Positions 1-10,528 of a stretch of DNA of 32,430 nucleotides are shown here, piece after piece. The position numbers were made by a program, and so were the translations under genes. Source of the stretch: Schoenoplectus triqueter (taxonomy: Eukaryota; Streptophyta; Magnoliopsida; Poales; Cyperaceae); assembly GCA_964058805.1 (NCBI GenBank), contig CAXKVV010001727.1, positions 1 through 32,430 of the forward strand, given 5' to 3'. Below the pieces are notes generated by a model. That model made no database searches and was not told the DNA's origin. It was given only the letters and a program-made list of their open reading frames with translations. Within the stretch, counting starts at the first letter, position 1; each line of letters begins with the position of its first letter.

Positions 1-420
1 CCTCGTCATTCACCCTATTATTTCATTGTGGGATTAATGCTTAACCTCTGTTCCGGGTTGGTTAGCTTTCTTAGCAAAATAGGCTAGGTCCATGTCACTG
101 GAGCTGCTCATAAGGGACTGCCATGTGGGTCCCACTTGTCAGAAAAGATATAATCACATGGTGACACCCAAGAGGTCTCCTCTCTCCCTCGATCTTCTTG
201 GCTGTCACTCATGCTGAGTGGATAGAGAATAGCGGGGTATTTATACTCTTCACTTTGCGCTCAGCATTCCATTGTGGGACTAATGGATTTGTTCCGGGGT
301 TATGCAACGACCTTTCCTGATCAGTGGGCCACCTTTCCACTGCTCTCTATCTTCTTCCCCTTTCTTATGATTTATCATCAATTTATTTCATTTATTCATC
401 TACTCATCCTTGAAATTTTT
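1..420. other. GC-richer unclassified segment, possible LTR or promoter remnant
   Basis: This stretch is clearly richer in G and C than the DNA that follows. A motif of about 35 bases recurs in direct orientation at 21-60 and 266-300; both copies share the core CATTGTGGGA.TAATG and a later GTTCCGGG. A short palindrome GTGGGTCCCAC sits at 125-135. I see no coding frame. The internal repeats and composition would fit an LTR end or regulatory leader cut by the window edge, but I see no LTR boundary, primer-binding site or polypurine tract. Confidence 0.3.
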
Positions 421-1103
421 CAAGGGTAAACAACTTTATTCATATTATTCCTTACTATATCAAATATGCTCCAAACAACTTTTCTATAATTATTCTTAAT
501 AACATTATTTTTCACTATCCTTGCGCACTATTTTTTTAATATTCTCTATTCTCAATTCTTCTATTTTAACTATTCCTTACACGATTCAACTATATCCATA
601 GATTGTGCCCATCGATCAGTCGGTTCTTAATTTTTGAGACACATGTCAAAAGTAAGAGGACCTTTTTATTTTATATCTCACTATGATCATCTTTTTATGT
701 AGATAGTGTTATGCATAGCACAAATAATCATTATATTATGCGTTATATTATGGGTCGATTTTTTTTATTTTCAAAATCTAAATGATCAATTTGAACCACT
801 CAATTTGATTTTCATATGTAAATTCAGTTATAGATCATTTTTTATATTTTTATATATTCTTTGACACTACATTATTGCTTATTTTCTACGTTTATTATTA
901 TCATGTTTAATGCATTAATAATTGACTCATAAGATATCATATTCGAATTATCTTGAATATTAATACGATTATATGATTGCATCTCGGATTCTGTTCTGGA
1001 TCGAATAAATAAATTAGAATTGTATCGAATTTACTATAATATCGTGTCCGGATTATAATACCGAGCCATCACTCATCGTATCATAATTCATAATCGATGA
1101 TAT
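421..1103. other. AT-rich spacer, nothing recognised
   Basis: Low-GC DNA with no sustained open frame, no terminal repeats and no recognisable RNA gene. It ends at the ATT target duplication of the CACTA element. Confidence 0.6.
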
Positions 1104-1106
1104 ATT
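1104..1106. repeat. Left 3-bp target site duplication of the CACTA element
   Basis: ATT directly precedes the CACTA tip and is matched by ATT at 6698-6700 directly after the right TAGTG tip. Confidence 0.85.
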
Positions 1107-1119
1107 CACTACTACCAGA

Positions 1120-1435
1120 AAAAAAAGAATTAAAACTGGTTTTATAAATAATTTAGCACCGGTTATAAACCGGTTTTAAAAGTAAGCGGTGCTAAATATT
1201 TATAACCGGTATTAAAATAAAATATTTAAAACCGGTTTAATAAAACCGGTGCTATTTTAGTTTGAACAATTAAAACTGGTTATTGAATAACTGGTTCTAT
1301 TTTATTTCAATTAAAACCGGTTATAGAAAAACCGGTTCTAATCTATTTTAGAATTAAAACCGGTTATGGTTATAACCGGTTCTAATAAAATAAAACAATA
1401 CAACCGGTTTCTTTAAATAACCGGCTCCAAATATA
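1120..1435. repeat. Left subterminal repeat array of the CACTA element
   Basis: About ten exact ACCGGT cores, usually as AACCGGTT or AAACCGGT, occur in both orientations at spacings of roughly 15-40 bases. In CACTA elements such subterminal repeats bind an element-encoded protein (TNPA in En/Spm). The core is palindromic, so a dimeric binder is plausible. That this element's own protein binds it is inference. Confidence 0.85.
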
Positions 1436-1622
1436 TTATTTTTTTTTAATAAATTTTCTATTTTTTGTGACTGGTCCATATACCAACCATATATATAAAC
1501 AAACACATATAAAAATATAACACAAATAAACTGATATAACTCACTAAATAACTGATCAATATCATATAAGTAACTAAACATTACAAATAATAGAAAAAAA
1601 ATATAAAATAAATTATCAAATA

Positions 1623-3231
1623 TTAGATGCAATATAATTTACAAACCATCTCCTTAATTTCTTCGATATCTTTCAGTGAATAAGATTGAGGAGCTGGGTT
1701 GATAGCCTATTAAAAAATTAAAATTTCATTAGTTTGATTAAGTAAACAAATATGTAAAAGAATTAAAGATTAATATGAAGTTTATTTTTTATACCTGTGG
1801 TAAATTTTTATTGCTAGAATATGTAGTTATTATATTATGCATCGATTTCATAACATAATAGCCGCACTCTTTACCGCTTGGTTGGTTTGGACTCTAAAAT
1901 ATTGCAAGAAAAAAATGAAATAATAGCGTAAGGCCCTTATATAATAATCATTTAAAGTTAAGAATTACACACCTGAAAAAAATCAAATCATTTAAAATTT
2001 GGAATTACACACCTGAATCGTTTTCCAAGTGAACTTAAGTTTTTTTTTCTTGAGCGAATTGTTTTTCAATCCAATAATAGCGTAAGGCCCTTATATAACA
2101 ATGATATGAGTTATCAATTACACTACATAATAAATTGTCGAAGATAATAGAAAAAACTTACGTATTTAATACTGGTTGGATAATATATGTTTCATCTTTA
2201 CGATTCAATGAGTCCACGACATAAACAACAGAGGGTTTGAGCCGCACAATCAAAAGAATCCAATGCCCCCTACAATTTATACGTATTAATATGGAGAGAT
2301 TAAGCAATTAAGCAATAGATAAATAAGAAAATGAATTAAGTTTTGAAGTTCTAACTTTTTAATGTACGGAAGAAACATATAGGAGTTTGGATTCTCGCAT
2401 TTAACAAAGCATTGCCCCAAATAATTGACTGTGCGCTCGATATCACTTTGAATTTGTGTTTCCGTGCAAAAATATGGATCGATAAATTTATAATTGTCAA
2501 TTAAGAAACTCTCACACGTATTGTGGAAAACCCTACAATATATACAATAATTAGTCTTAAAATAATTATTAAAATGCTAAAAGAAATATTATGATTCTAT
2601 TCTTACATGCAGAAAATCTGTAGAATCGAGACATTGAGCCATTCATCCTTAAAAAGCTCGATGATATCCGTCACGTATACATAAGCATCACCATCGTAGA
2701 AGAATAGCTCCGAGAATGCGATAGGAAAATAAGTCGTACTGACGGACTGCATCATGAGCAACTTATATAGAAATAATGAACGTCTAGAAAGACGTTGTAA
2801 CGTGTCATAATCAAGAAGCGACTCTCTATGAGATTTTAAAATTGAGTCTAGCTCGAATATTTTTTTCTTGTTGGACATAGATTTTTTGGTGTATTATCCT
2901 GCATTTAAATATATTAGTGAACAAATAATTTATGAATTTTAAAATTATAGAGATAAATAAAAAATACCTCACAAAGCTCGATAAGGTGTATAGGTCATTT
3001 GATAAAGAATCCAACAAGCTCACCGAGCCACTCCGGTCCATTTGGCGGCGGAAACGGAACACAAATGTGGTGAAATCCATCTTTAACCTCATCAAGAGTA
3101 ACACGGACCTCATCGAGTAAGACTGGAGAGCCGTGCATATACTCGGCGAGTCCAGTCGGAATAATCTTCCCGATTGCCGCCTCATATCGTTTATCATCTA
3201 TCTCAACAAGGATATTGCAGGGTGTAGATTC
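1623..3231 (-). pseudogene. Spliced CACTA C-terminal gene part: DUF8039-like segment plus C48/Ulp1 cysteine peptidase
   Basis: Proposed exons on the minus strand are 3231-2968, 2898-2607, 2532-2356, 2269-2162, 2089-2013, 1893-1795 and 1706-1623 (TAA), with GT-AG introns whose phases mostly agree. The first exon (ILVEIDDKRYEAAIG...GEYMHGSPVL-like, ending GPEWLGELVGFFIK) resembles the DUF8039 segment of plant CACTA proteins. The later exons form a Ulp1-type peptidase: ILQIFCMVFHNTC, then GHWILLIV (catalytic His codon at 2263-2265), VVYVVDSL (Asp at 2212-2214), and QPSGKECGYYVM (Gln at 1882-1884, Cys at 1864-1866). Family members cleave SUMO-like conjugates; the role in CACTA biology is unsettled. 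Defects: a TGA at 2995-2997 where the family has Trp, and probable frameshifts at a 7-base run (2860-2866) and a 9-base run (2040-2048). The junction to the Tnp2 part is out of phase, so it may be the same gene with an indel or a second gene. Confidence 0.8.
1917..2100 (-). repeat. Partial exon/intron duplication inside the peptidase part
   Basis: A 26-base segment spanning the splice acceptor is identical at 1919-1944 and 2073-2098. The splice donor next to it (CAG, GTGTGTAATTC) is also duplicated in tandem: the real one at 2013 and a second about 40 bases further on. The copies leave a decoy acceptor and a decoy donor inside the intron. Confidence 0.7.
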
Positions 3232-3269
3232 CTGAAATAAAAAATAATTAATTGTTAATTATATGAATT

Positions 3270-5588
3270 ATACTTCAGTAATCCTTTTAATTGACCCATC
3301 GCTCTCTCAAATGGATACATATACCGTAAAAACATAGGACCGCATAATCGTATATCTCTCACGAGATGAAAAGTTAAATGAATCATTATGTCAAAAAATA
3401 ACACTGGAAAATACATTTCTAACTCGCATAAGGTAACCACGATATCTGACTGTAGTTCGCCAAGCGTGACGGGATCAAGCACTTTCGAGCAGATCAAGTT
3501 ATAGAAAAAACACAATTTATTGATAGAATGTCTGACATTTTGGGGGAGAATTCCTCGGATTATAACCGAAAGTAGATGTGTCAACAAAACGTGACAATCA
3601 TGTCACTTCATACCAATCAACTTTAGATCATTCATCGAAACTTTTTTGGAGATATTCGAGAAATAACCGGATGAAACCTTAATCGACTTTAGACACTCCA
3701 ACAAACTAATTTTCTCCTTCTTCGATAATGTATAACACGCTGGGGGTAAGTAATTTCATTTTTCATGTTCTTGTGGTGCTAGCTCTGACCGAATTCCCAT
3801 AGCAACTATGTCTTTTCTTGCATTCACCTCGTCTTTCATTTTTCCTTGAATATTCAATAGCGTCTCAACTAAACTTTCACAAATATTCTTAATAATATGC
3901 ATTCCATCAAAACATTGTCTAACATCCAAATACGGCCAATAAAGAAGCTCCCAAAATACAATTTTTTTCCAAACACCGTTAGGGATATTCTTTTGAAACT
4001 TCTTACCTAATTGGACATTTATATCTTTCACAATAGAATATATTTGTTTTCCGGATAATGATATTGGTGCTTTCTCCAGCTCAACCGTACCATCAAAAGC
4101 TTTCTTCTTCCGTCGGTAGGGGTGATTCTGATTAAGAAATCTACGGTGTCCCAAATAAATATTTTTTCCATAGTTTTTCAATCGTATCGTATGAGTCTCT
4201 TCTCCACAAATTGGACACGCTTTTGCTCCTTTTGTTCTATGACCCGATAAGTTACCATAGGCGGGAAAATCATTAATCATGCAAAAAATAACAGCACGAA
4301 GGATGAAATATTATTTTAAATATGCATCAAATATCCTCACACCATTTTTCTATAATTTATTCAGATCCTCCAATAATGGAGCCAAGTAAACATCTATATC
4401 ATTACCAGATTATTTTAGACCTGAAATCAACAACGACAACATTATATATTTTCTTTTCATGCATAACCAGGGGGCAGATTATAAAATACACAATAAAACA
4501 GACCATGTTGTGTTACCACTACTCATAAGGCCATAAGGGTTCATCCCGTCTGTACATAACCCTAATCGTAAATTTCTTGGTTCAACGCCAAAATCCTTAA
4601 ATATTCTATTAATGTTTCTCCATTCGGGAGAGTCCCCAGAGATACAGAGCATTCCATCATCTTTTCTGTCATCCACATGCCATCATAATAAGTGAGTGTC
4701 TTTTGAGTTTGTAAATAGACGCTGAAATCTTGGAATAACTGGTAAATACCATAACACTTTTGCTGCTGGTCATTTTCGAACTTCTATTTCATTATCTCTC
4801 GGTTTGTACCGTGAAGCGTTATATTTCGGACACTTATCCAAATCATTGTACTCATTTCGATATAATATGCAATCATTCGGACATGCATGAATTCTCTCCA
4901 CTACCATACTCAAGGGACATAATAATTTCTTCGCTCTATATGTGGAGTCCGGTATTAAATTATTTTCTGGAAGCATTTCTCTTAGAAGTTCTAATAAAGA
5001 GGTAAAACTTTTATCACTCCATCCGTTTTTAGCTTTCAGGTTATACAGTTTAAAAACTGCAGATATTTTCATACATTTTGTACAACCGGGAAATAATAGC
5101 ACATTAGAATCATTACCCAAAATTTTAAAAATTTCCGGAATATCGACAAAATTCACTGCAATATCATTCATAATTTCATCCAATTGTTCACTTTCTACAT
5201 TGTCTATATTTTCTATATTTCCCATATTTTCATTAACCAATACATCTCATTCATCATTGTCTAAATTTAAGTCATCACATTCAGATTCATCTCGTACAAT
5301 ATTTTTAATATTTCTACTATTTTCAGTATTATCAACAGTTTCAATATTTTCTCCATGCTGTACCCATCGAGTGTATCGATCCATAAACCCACGACGAATT
5401 AAATGATCTCTCACTTGTTTGATATTTCCAAATCTCCGTAAATTTTGACAATCTTCACAAGGACAAATAAGTGTTCATGCACCCCTATTTCACATATCTT
5501 CTGAGGCACATTCCAAAAATTCATCAATTCCCCTCAAATATTCAATTGTATTCCTTTTGATTTTATACATCCAAGTATTGCGATCCAT
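3270..5588 (-). pseudogene. Tnp2-type CACTA transposase, broken by 11 in-frame stops
   Basis: The frame starts at ATG 5588 (MDRNTWMYK) and stays in one phase for about 770 codons with no frameshift and no intron. In order I see an N-terminal transposase-associated domain with a cysteine motif (CPCEDC) and the RGFM..YTRW..HGE pattern; a CLYC-equivalent CP.DCILYRNEY block; the Tnp2 core with GLCTDGMNP, MSSGNTTW, PWLCMKRK and GNDIDVYLAPL; INDFPAYGNLSG with CPICGEET and YLGHRRFL; FWELLYW and FDGMHIIKNICESL; then a DUF4218-like part with YLPPACYTLS, HDCHVLLTHLL, RGILPQNVR and MYPFERAMGQLKG. Stops lie at 5490, 5475, 5247, 4770, 4683, 4479, 4410, 4350, 4311, 3756 and 3603 (lowest coordinate of each codon). 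Family members excise and insert the element by acting on CACTA tips in the nucleus. This copy cannot make a full protein. Confidence 0.9.
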
Positions 5589-5679
5589 CTGTAAAAAAAC
5601 ATCAATCTCATAATTAGGGTTTAGAATTTAGGGTTTCAGATTTAAGGTTTAATTTGGGCCGGTCAACCACCTTAATTCA

Positions 5680-5904
5680 CTTTTTAAATACTTTGTCTCA
5701 TTAGTAAACATATACAAGCTAATTTGATGTTTAAAAAAATTTCGGCAGCATTTCCCCTATGCTCCCGAGTACGTCAATGTAAATTTTCATATACGTACGT
5801 GCACATAGGAACATTAGGGAAAATACTAACCAAATTTTTTTTCAAACACCAAATTATAGCTAGTATATGTTCTCTATCCTAAATGAGACAAAGTATTCAA
5901 AAAG
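5680..5904. repeat. Long hairpin in the 5' leader of the CACTA transposase
   Basis: Arms at about 5680-5747 and 5836-5904 are inverted copies of each other (TACTTTGTCTCATT against AATGAGACAAAGTA, and the flanking AT-rich bases also match). The inner part continues with CCCCTATGC opposite GCACATAGG. The structure lies 90-320 bases upstream of the transposase ATG, so it would be in the promoter or leader. It could be a nested MITE or a self-complementary leader. Confidence 0.75.
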
Positions 5905-6309
5905 CAGTCCCAAATCGGGGACTATTCGGGATTAATCCCTATTGGATTAATCCCGAACGAGTATGGACCTAAATTAATAAAAATTTCGGTAGTTTGATCT
6001 TATATGACAATACTATCAATTACACATATATAATTTTATTTTTATATATGTAATCAATTTATGCAATAATTATGTAAATTAATGGGTGTTAAAATTAACA
6101 ATGATGTACTTAAATAAGAAAATAAGAAAATGAACTTAAATTTAAATTATGTACAGAAGAATTACCTTTAATAGATCTAAAAATATTAATTAGTAAGTGG
6201 ATGTTGTTGCAGCTGGGAACAGATGGAACAGAGAGCTTCTAATGGTGAATAGCACAAATGAAGATGAAAGAGCAGCGCTGTGAGAGGAAGTGTGATAAAT
6301 AACCTTAAT
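5905..6309. other. Upstream non-coding part of the CACTA element
   Basis: Between the leader hairpin and the right subterminal array there is non-coding DNA with a short GC-richer patch at about 5905-5970 that contains an inverted pair around GGGATTAATCCC. This is where a minus-strand promoter would lie. I cannot point to a convincing TATA box. Confidence 0.4.
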
Positions 6310-6685
6310 CTTAATTTAGAACCGGTTTTTTGAAACAGGAATAATTTATTTTTCAATTAAAACCAGTTTTGTTCAAAACCGATTTTAAAATAAAAATTAT
6401 AGAACCGGTTTTTATAAAACCGGTTCTAAAATTATTGTTTTAAAACCGATTTTAATAAAATCGGTTCTAAAATAAAAATTTTAGAACCGGTTTTCTGACA
6501 ACCGATTTTAACAAAATGAAATAGAACCGGTTATTATAAAACTGGTTTTAATAAAAAAACTTATAACCGGTTGTTAAACAAAACCGATTCTAATAATTTT
6601 AATAAAATATATAAATATACCACTCTCACCTTTTAACATCTGTTTTTTAAAAACCGGTTCTAAATAGACGGTTATAAATCAAAAT
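6310..6685. repeat. Right subterminal repeat array of the CACTA element
   Basis: About seven exact ACCGGT cores plus several decayed ACCGAT or ACTGGT copies, the same motif as the left array. Many decayed copies differ by one transition, which fits ageing of a methylated element. Confidence 0.85.
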
Positions 6686-6700
6686 TTTCTGATAGTGATT

Positions 6701-7264
6701 TAAAATCATTTTCAATTCAATTTGATTAATTGTAATTCGGAACTCGAAAGTGAACAATCTTCTAAAAAAGTAGCACCTCGAATCACGCGTTGGTCTTGTC
6801 AGTTGTCACATCACCAATGGTGTCCAACTATCCATTAATGGAATCAATAGCTTGAGCGCTCGAGTCAAATCTAACCAAATTGGGTACGTTCCAATTCCAT
6901 CATCGATTCCTATCATGTATGTACGCATGATATGACATTTCTCCAGTGCAGAATAACTTATTTGGATGCATGCGATGAAACCGACTTTAAGATGAGAAAA
7001 TGAGAAAATGGATTTGAACGAGAACCTTTCTTTTGCTCGCCGCACCAGAATAAAGCTACTCTTTTCACATGTTTCAATGTCTTTAGCAAATAAAGGTCTA
7101 CTTTTTGTTTTTGTCAACTCAAAGGAAAAAGATAGTAATTCTAATCAGTATAATATTAACAACTTCAATTTAGTTTTTTCCTTAGTATGAGCTTATTAAT
7201 AGCAATATTATTTTGTTTCCTTAGATCATATTAGGGAATTTGAGCATACAGTGAGTTGACAAGA
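6701..7264. other. Spacer, no gene supported
   Basis: A minus-strand frame of about 100 codons ends at 6806, but it has no recognisable motif and overlaps a plus-strand frame of similar quality, so I do not call it. No terminal repeats were seen. Confidence 0.5.
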
Positions 7265-7272
7265 GTTTAGTA

Positions 7273-7607
7273 TAGGGGTGTCAATGGGTCGGGTCGGGTC
7301 ACATTATTTTATTATTATTTTTGATTCGATCTGAATCCGATCCGATTAAATTCAGGTCAAAAATTTTTGATCCATATCCGACCCGACGGGTCACGGGTCA
7401 ACCCGACTCGATCTGTATAAAATAATTAATTAATTATTAATTATTTTTATAAAAATTTAAGCAATAAAATATTAATTAATTTATAATTAATTTATAATTA
7501 GTATATATTTAAGATTTAATTAGTACTAAATCATAAAATTATTTTAAAAAATATAATTAATCGGGTCGGGTTAACCCGTCGGATCCGGTCAATAATTGAC
7601 ACCCGTA
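7273..7607. mobile_element. hAT-type MITE, family 1, with perfect 8-bp target duplication
   Basis: The left tip is TAGGGGTGTCAAT and the right tip read inward is TACGGGTGTCAAT. The flanks are GTTTAGTA at 7265-7272 and GTTTAGTA at 7608-7615, a perfect 8-bp duplication as hAT transposases make. GGGTCGGGT repeats lie just inside both ends. At 335 bp with no coding capacity it is non-autonomous. Confidence 0.9.
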
Positions 7608-7615
7608 GTTTAGTA

Positions 7616-8560
7616 CCTATGCAGCTAGTAAAAGTTTAATGGTTAATATTTAAAGTTTAGTACGTATTTTATTTAAAAAATGTTGAATAGTTAAGCATTT
7701 TCTTCAAAAACGAACTACTTATATAGTCCCTTCCATGGCAGGCAATAACAGATATTTTAGTAGAAAATAACGCTTTTTATAATAGGGAAGAAATTAAAAA
7801 AAATTCTCTTGTTTCAATTTGTATTTGTCAGGATTCTAAATAGAAATTATCATATCATCATGACAACTCTCTAAAAACTATCCCGCTATAACGAAATCCA
7901 TTTTACCATTCACATTTTCTTTAATTTTAAAAGTTATATTCTATATTTCTGTTAATTTTCACACTACTTAAAGTTTCATAAAGCAACTAGATAACACAAA
8001 AATGATTAAGGAATAATATTGACGTTGAATCATTACAAAGTCCAAATTGTTATTCGAAATATCACTAACATTGTAAAACTATTTTTTACTTAAATAATCT
8101 AAATAATTATAAACTTTATTATTTTCTTCATAAAAAGATCCATAATATTATAAACTAAGAAATTTTTGGTCGTTCAAGTTGTATAAAATTAATTTTAGAT
8201 AAAAATAATAAATTAGATCTAATAGTGCGCTACTTCACTACTATACGCTATACGCTATTGTAGCCTGCTACCACCACTATAGCGGTCAAGTTTGATTAGC
8301 GCAATTTTATCATGTAACTTAGCGTCTAAGTTTAAAAAACGCTATAGCGCTATCTAGGACATTGATATTTGTCCATATTTTACTTTAATTCCAGTGTCAA
8401 ATTACCATTAGATAATTTATTGTTCCAATTAGTAAAATACTTACATTTTATCGTATTACGTAGTTTTAAAGAACGCGATGCTTAACTATGAAAATATTGC
8501 TTGAAGAAATCATATTTAATATAAAAAATATTATCTGTTATATATTTAGTAGAGGAGGGT
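7616..8560. other. AT-rich spacer with a possible hAT remnant near 8220-8350
   Basis: No coding frame. At about 8225-8355 the motif GCTATAGCG and variants (TATACGCTA, ACTATAGCGG, AACGCTATAGCGC) recur in both orientations, which looks like the remnant of a TIR element. I cannot place its ends. Confidence 0.35.
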
Positions 8561-8566
8561 TCCCAT

Positions 8567-8758
8567 ACAGTAACTCTTGTGTGCTATAAATGCCAGCAGC
8601 TTTTTTTTAATTTAGATTTTAAGATTAAACATCTAAATTTTGAGTCCAAACAGTTGATGTTATTAATTATTATGGTAGATCAATGTATGCTCGTAAGATT
8701 TCATAATTTTTAGAGGTCATTTTATACTAGACCAAATGAATTCACACAAGAGTTATGT
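8567..8758. mobile_element. Small TIR element candidate, about 190 bp
   Basis: ACAGTAACTCTTGTGTG at 8567-8583 is opposed by TCACACAAGAGTTATGT at 8742-8758, an inverted repeat of about 16 matching bases. No target duplication was recognised, so the superfamily is unknown. Confidence 0.5.
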
Positions 8759-8834
8759 AATATCCATTATTATACATAAGTTATGTTATTTAAAACTTAA
8801 TTAATTAGTAGCTAGATCATAACTGATTTACTAA

Positions 8835-10006
8835 GGGAAATTTTACATTTTGCCCTTCTTTTAAATAGATTGAAACAAAATTCCCTCCTCTATAAATTAT
8901 TCAAAAAAAAAAATCCTAGTGGACCATTTCTTTCACCTTCAGTAATTTTATCTATTTTTTTATTTTCCATCCAAAATAATTAACAAAATGCTTTGATTAT
9001 TTTTATTCACATCCCTTTATTTATACACTTTTTTTCAATAATGAAAGAAAATAAGAGAAAATATAATTCATCAATTTAAAGGCTTTTTTTTTTCAATTTA
9101 CTTGCCAAGACATACTAGCAAATATGTTATAATTTTTCATACCATAAAATTTTTAATCATGATATTTTTAATATATTTATATTTTTATTTAGTCTTTTTT
9201 AATATTGACAGATAATAAAAGAAAAATATTTCAATATTTCCAATATAATATTTTTATTAATTACATAAAAATAAAAAAAATCAATCTTTTTTATGTATAA
9301 TATTGAAATATTATTATCTATTTTATAAGTTTTATTGATATTATTTTATTGAGTTAAATATTTAATATATATTTCAAATGTAATTTTCATATCTCTTATT
9401 ATTTATTAAAATTTACAAACAAAAATATTTTCTTTTTCTTTATTATATATAGAATAAAAATAATAATATTGGTAATGAAATAGCTTCAACTAAGTACTAT
9501 TTCTAAAATATATATAATTAAATAATGTAAACATGCTCAATTTAAATTTTTTTAGTTTAATAATAAAATTCTCAAGAAATATGAAACATATGACATCTTT
9601 TCTCAAGGGTAACATTATATTTTAGAGATATAATTATTTTATCAATAAACTTTGATATATGAAATGATGAAATTATATATATATATATATATATTTCTGA
9701 ACTTATAAATATTTTTCTAGATAAAAGTATAGGAATCGAGACTAGTGACCAACATATTATATGTTATATATCACAGGTTAAAATTCTATGTTAAAAAAAT
9801 CATTATTTATTTTATGAAATGCCATATTGAATTAGGCTCGAATGACAAAAGCATTAAATACTTAATTATTGTTAATTATATAAAATTTAATTATTGAAAA
9901 AAAATAAAAGCCTAATCAAAGCATATTGTTAATTATTTTGAATGAAAAGTAAAAGAGATCATGTAATATAAGTGAAGGGAAAAAGAGGCAAAATATAAAA
10001 TTGCCC
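8835..10006. mobile_element. Non-autonomous Mutator-type element with 10-bp target duplication
   Basis: The left end GGGAAATTTTACATTTTGCC and the right end read inward GGGCAATTTTATATTTTGCC form a terminal inverted repeat. GATTTACTAA occurs at 8825-8834 and again at 10007-10016, a perfect 10-bp duplication, in the 9-11 bp range of Mutator-like elements. The 1172-bp interior is very AT-rich, includes a TA microsatellite at about 9673-9694, and has no coding frame. Confidence 0.85.
9673..9694. repeat. TA dinucleotide microsatellite
   Basis: About eleven consecutive TA units inside the Mutator-type element. Confidence 0.9.
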
Positions 10007-10016
10007 GATTTACTAA

Positions 10017-10520
10017 AGCTATTCGTTGTCGTTATATTTTTTTTTGTCCTTTCTTTATTTCTGCGTACATGAAATTACCGTTAATGTTGTGGAAAATATA
10101 TGGTCATCATACAAATTTTGGATACAGATGCAAGCTGTATGTATGGAATATTGGAATTGGGTATCTTATCCAAACAACGTCGCCTTCATCCCGTTCCGAG
10201 CACAGATACGTACGTGAACATATTCATCTTTTTCTTGGGAATTCTTCAAGTGTGCAATTTTCATTGAACGAATTAGAAAATTAAGAGGAGGGGGAGGGGG
10301 GTGAGAACTGTATATATTCAGAATTAAAGCACTCGTACATCTGAAATTCCATAGCTATATATCTTCGGTTTTATTTAATCGATGTGGGACCTGTTTTTGC
10401 TTGGAGATAACAGAATATATGCGATTGAAGAAAAAAATGTATTCTTCTAAGTACATTAATTATTTGTATATATTAGATATTAAGGTTTCAGATTTCACTT
10501 TCATTCAATAGAATAGGGCG
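10017..10520. other. Spacer, no gene supported
   Basis: Two overlapping plus-strand frames of 63 and 71 codons (about 10026-10284) have no recognisable motif. A purine tract of G and A lies at about 10284-10301. Nothing else stands out. Confidence 0.5.
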
Positions 10521-10528
10521 AGATATTA

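Larger units (their letters stand above)
1107..6697 (-). mobile_element. Complete CACTA (En/Spm-type) DNA transposon
   Basis: The left tip reads CACTACTACCAGAAAA and the right tip, read inward on the minus strand, reads CACTATCAGAAAA: CACTA-type terminal inverted repeats differing by a small indel. The element is flanked by a 3-bp target duplication, ATT at 1104-1106 and ATT at 6698-6700, the size expected of the superfamily. Each end carries a subterminal array of ACCGGT-centred motifs (about ten on the left, about seven on the right). The interior codes on the minus strand for Tnp2-type transposase segments and then a Ulp1-like peptidase. At 5591 bp it is short for a full autonomous CACTA, and the coding part is broken by stops and frameshifts, so it is probably immobile by itself but could be mobilised in trans because both ends are present. 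Confidence 0.93.

Noticed and set aside
2826..3197. A 123-codon minus-strand frame
   Set aside because: It lies in a different phase from the DUF8039-like exon, crosses the proposed intron, and shows no family motif.
4942..5406. A 154-codon plus-strand frame rich in Ser
   Set aside because: It is the antisense shadow of the transposase N-terminal region on the minus strand.
1104..6700. The idea that the subterminal ACCGGT repeats belong to separate MITEs
   Set aside because: The matching ATT duplication and opposed CACTA tips show that both arrays belong to one element with a transposase between them.
6806..7117. A 103-codon minus-strand frame next to the CACTA element
   Set aside because: No recognisable motif, and a plus-strand frame covers part of the same DNA; not enough support for a gene.
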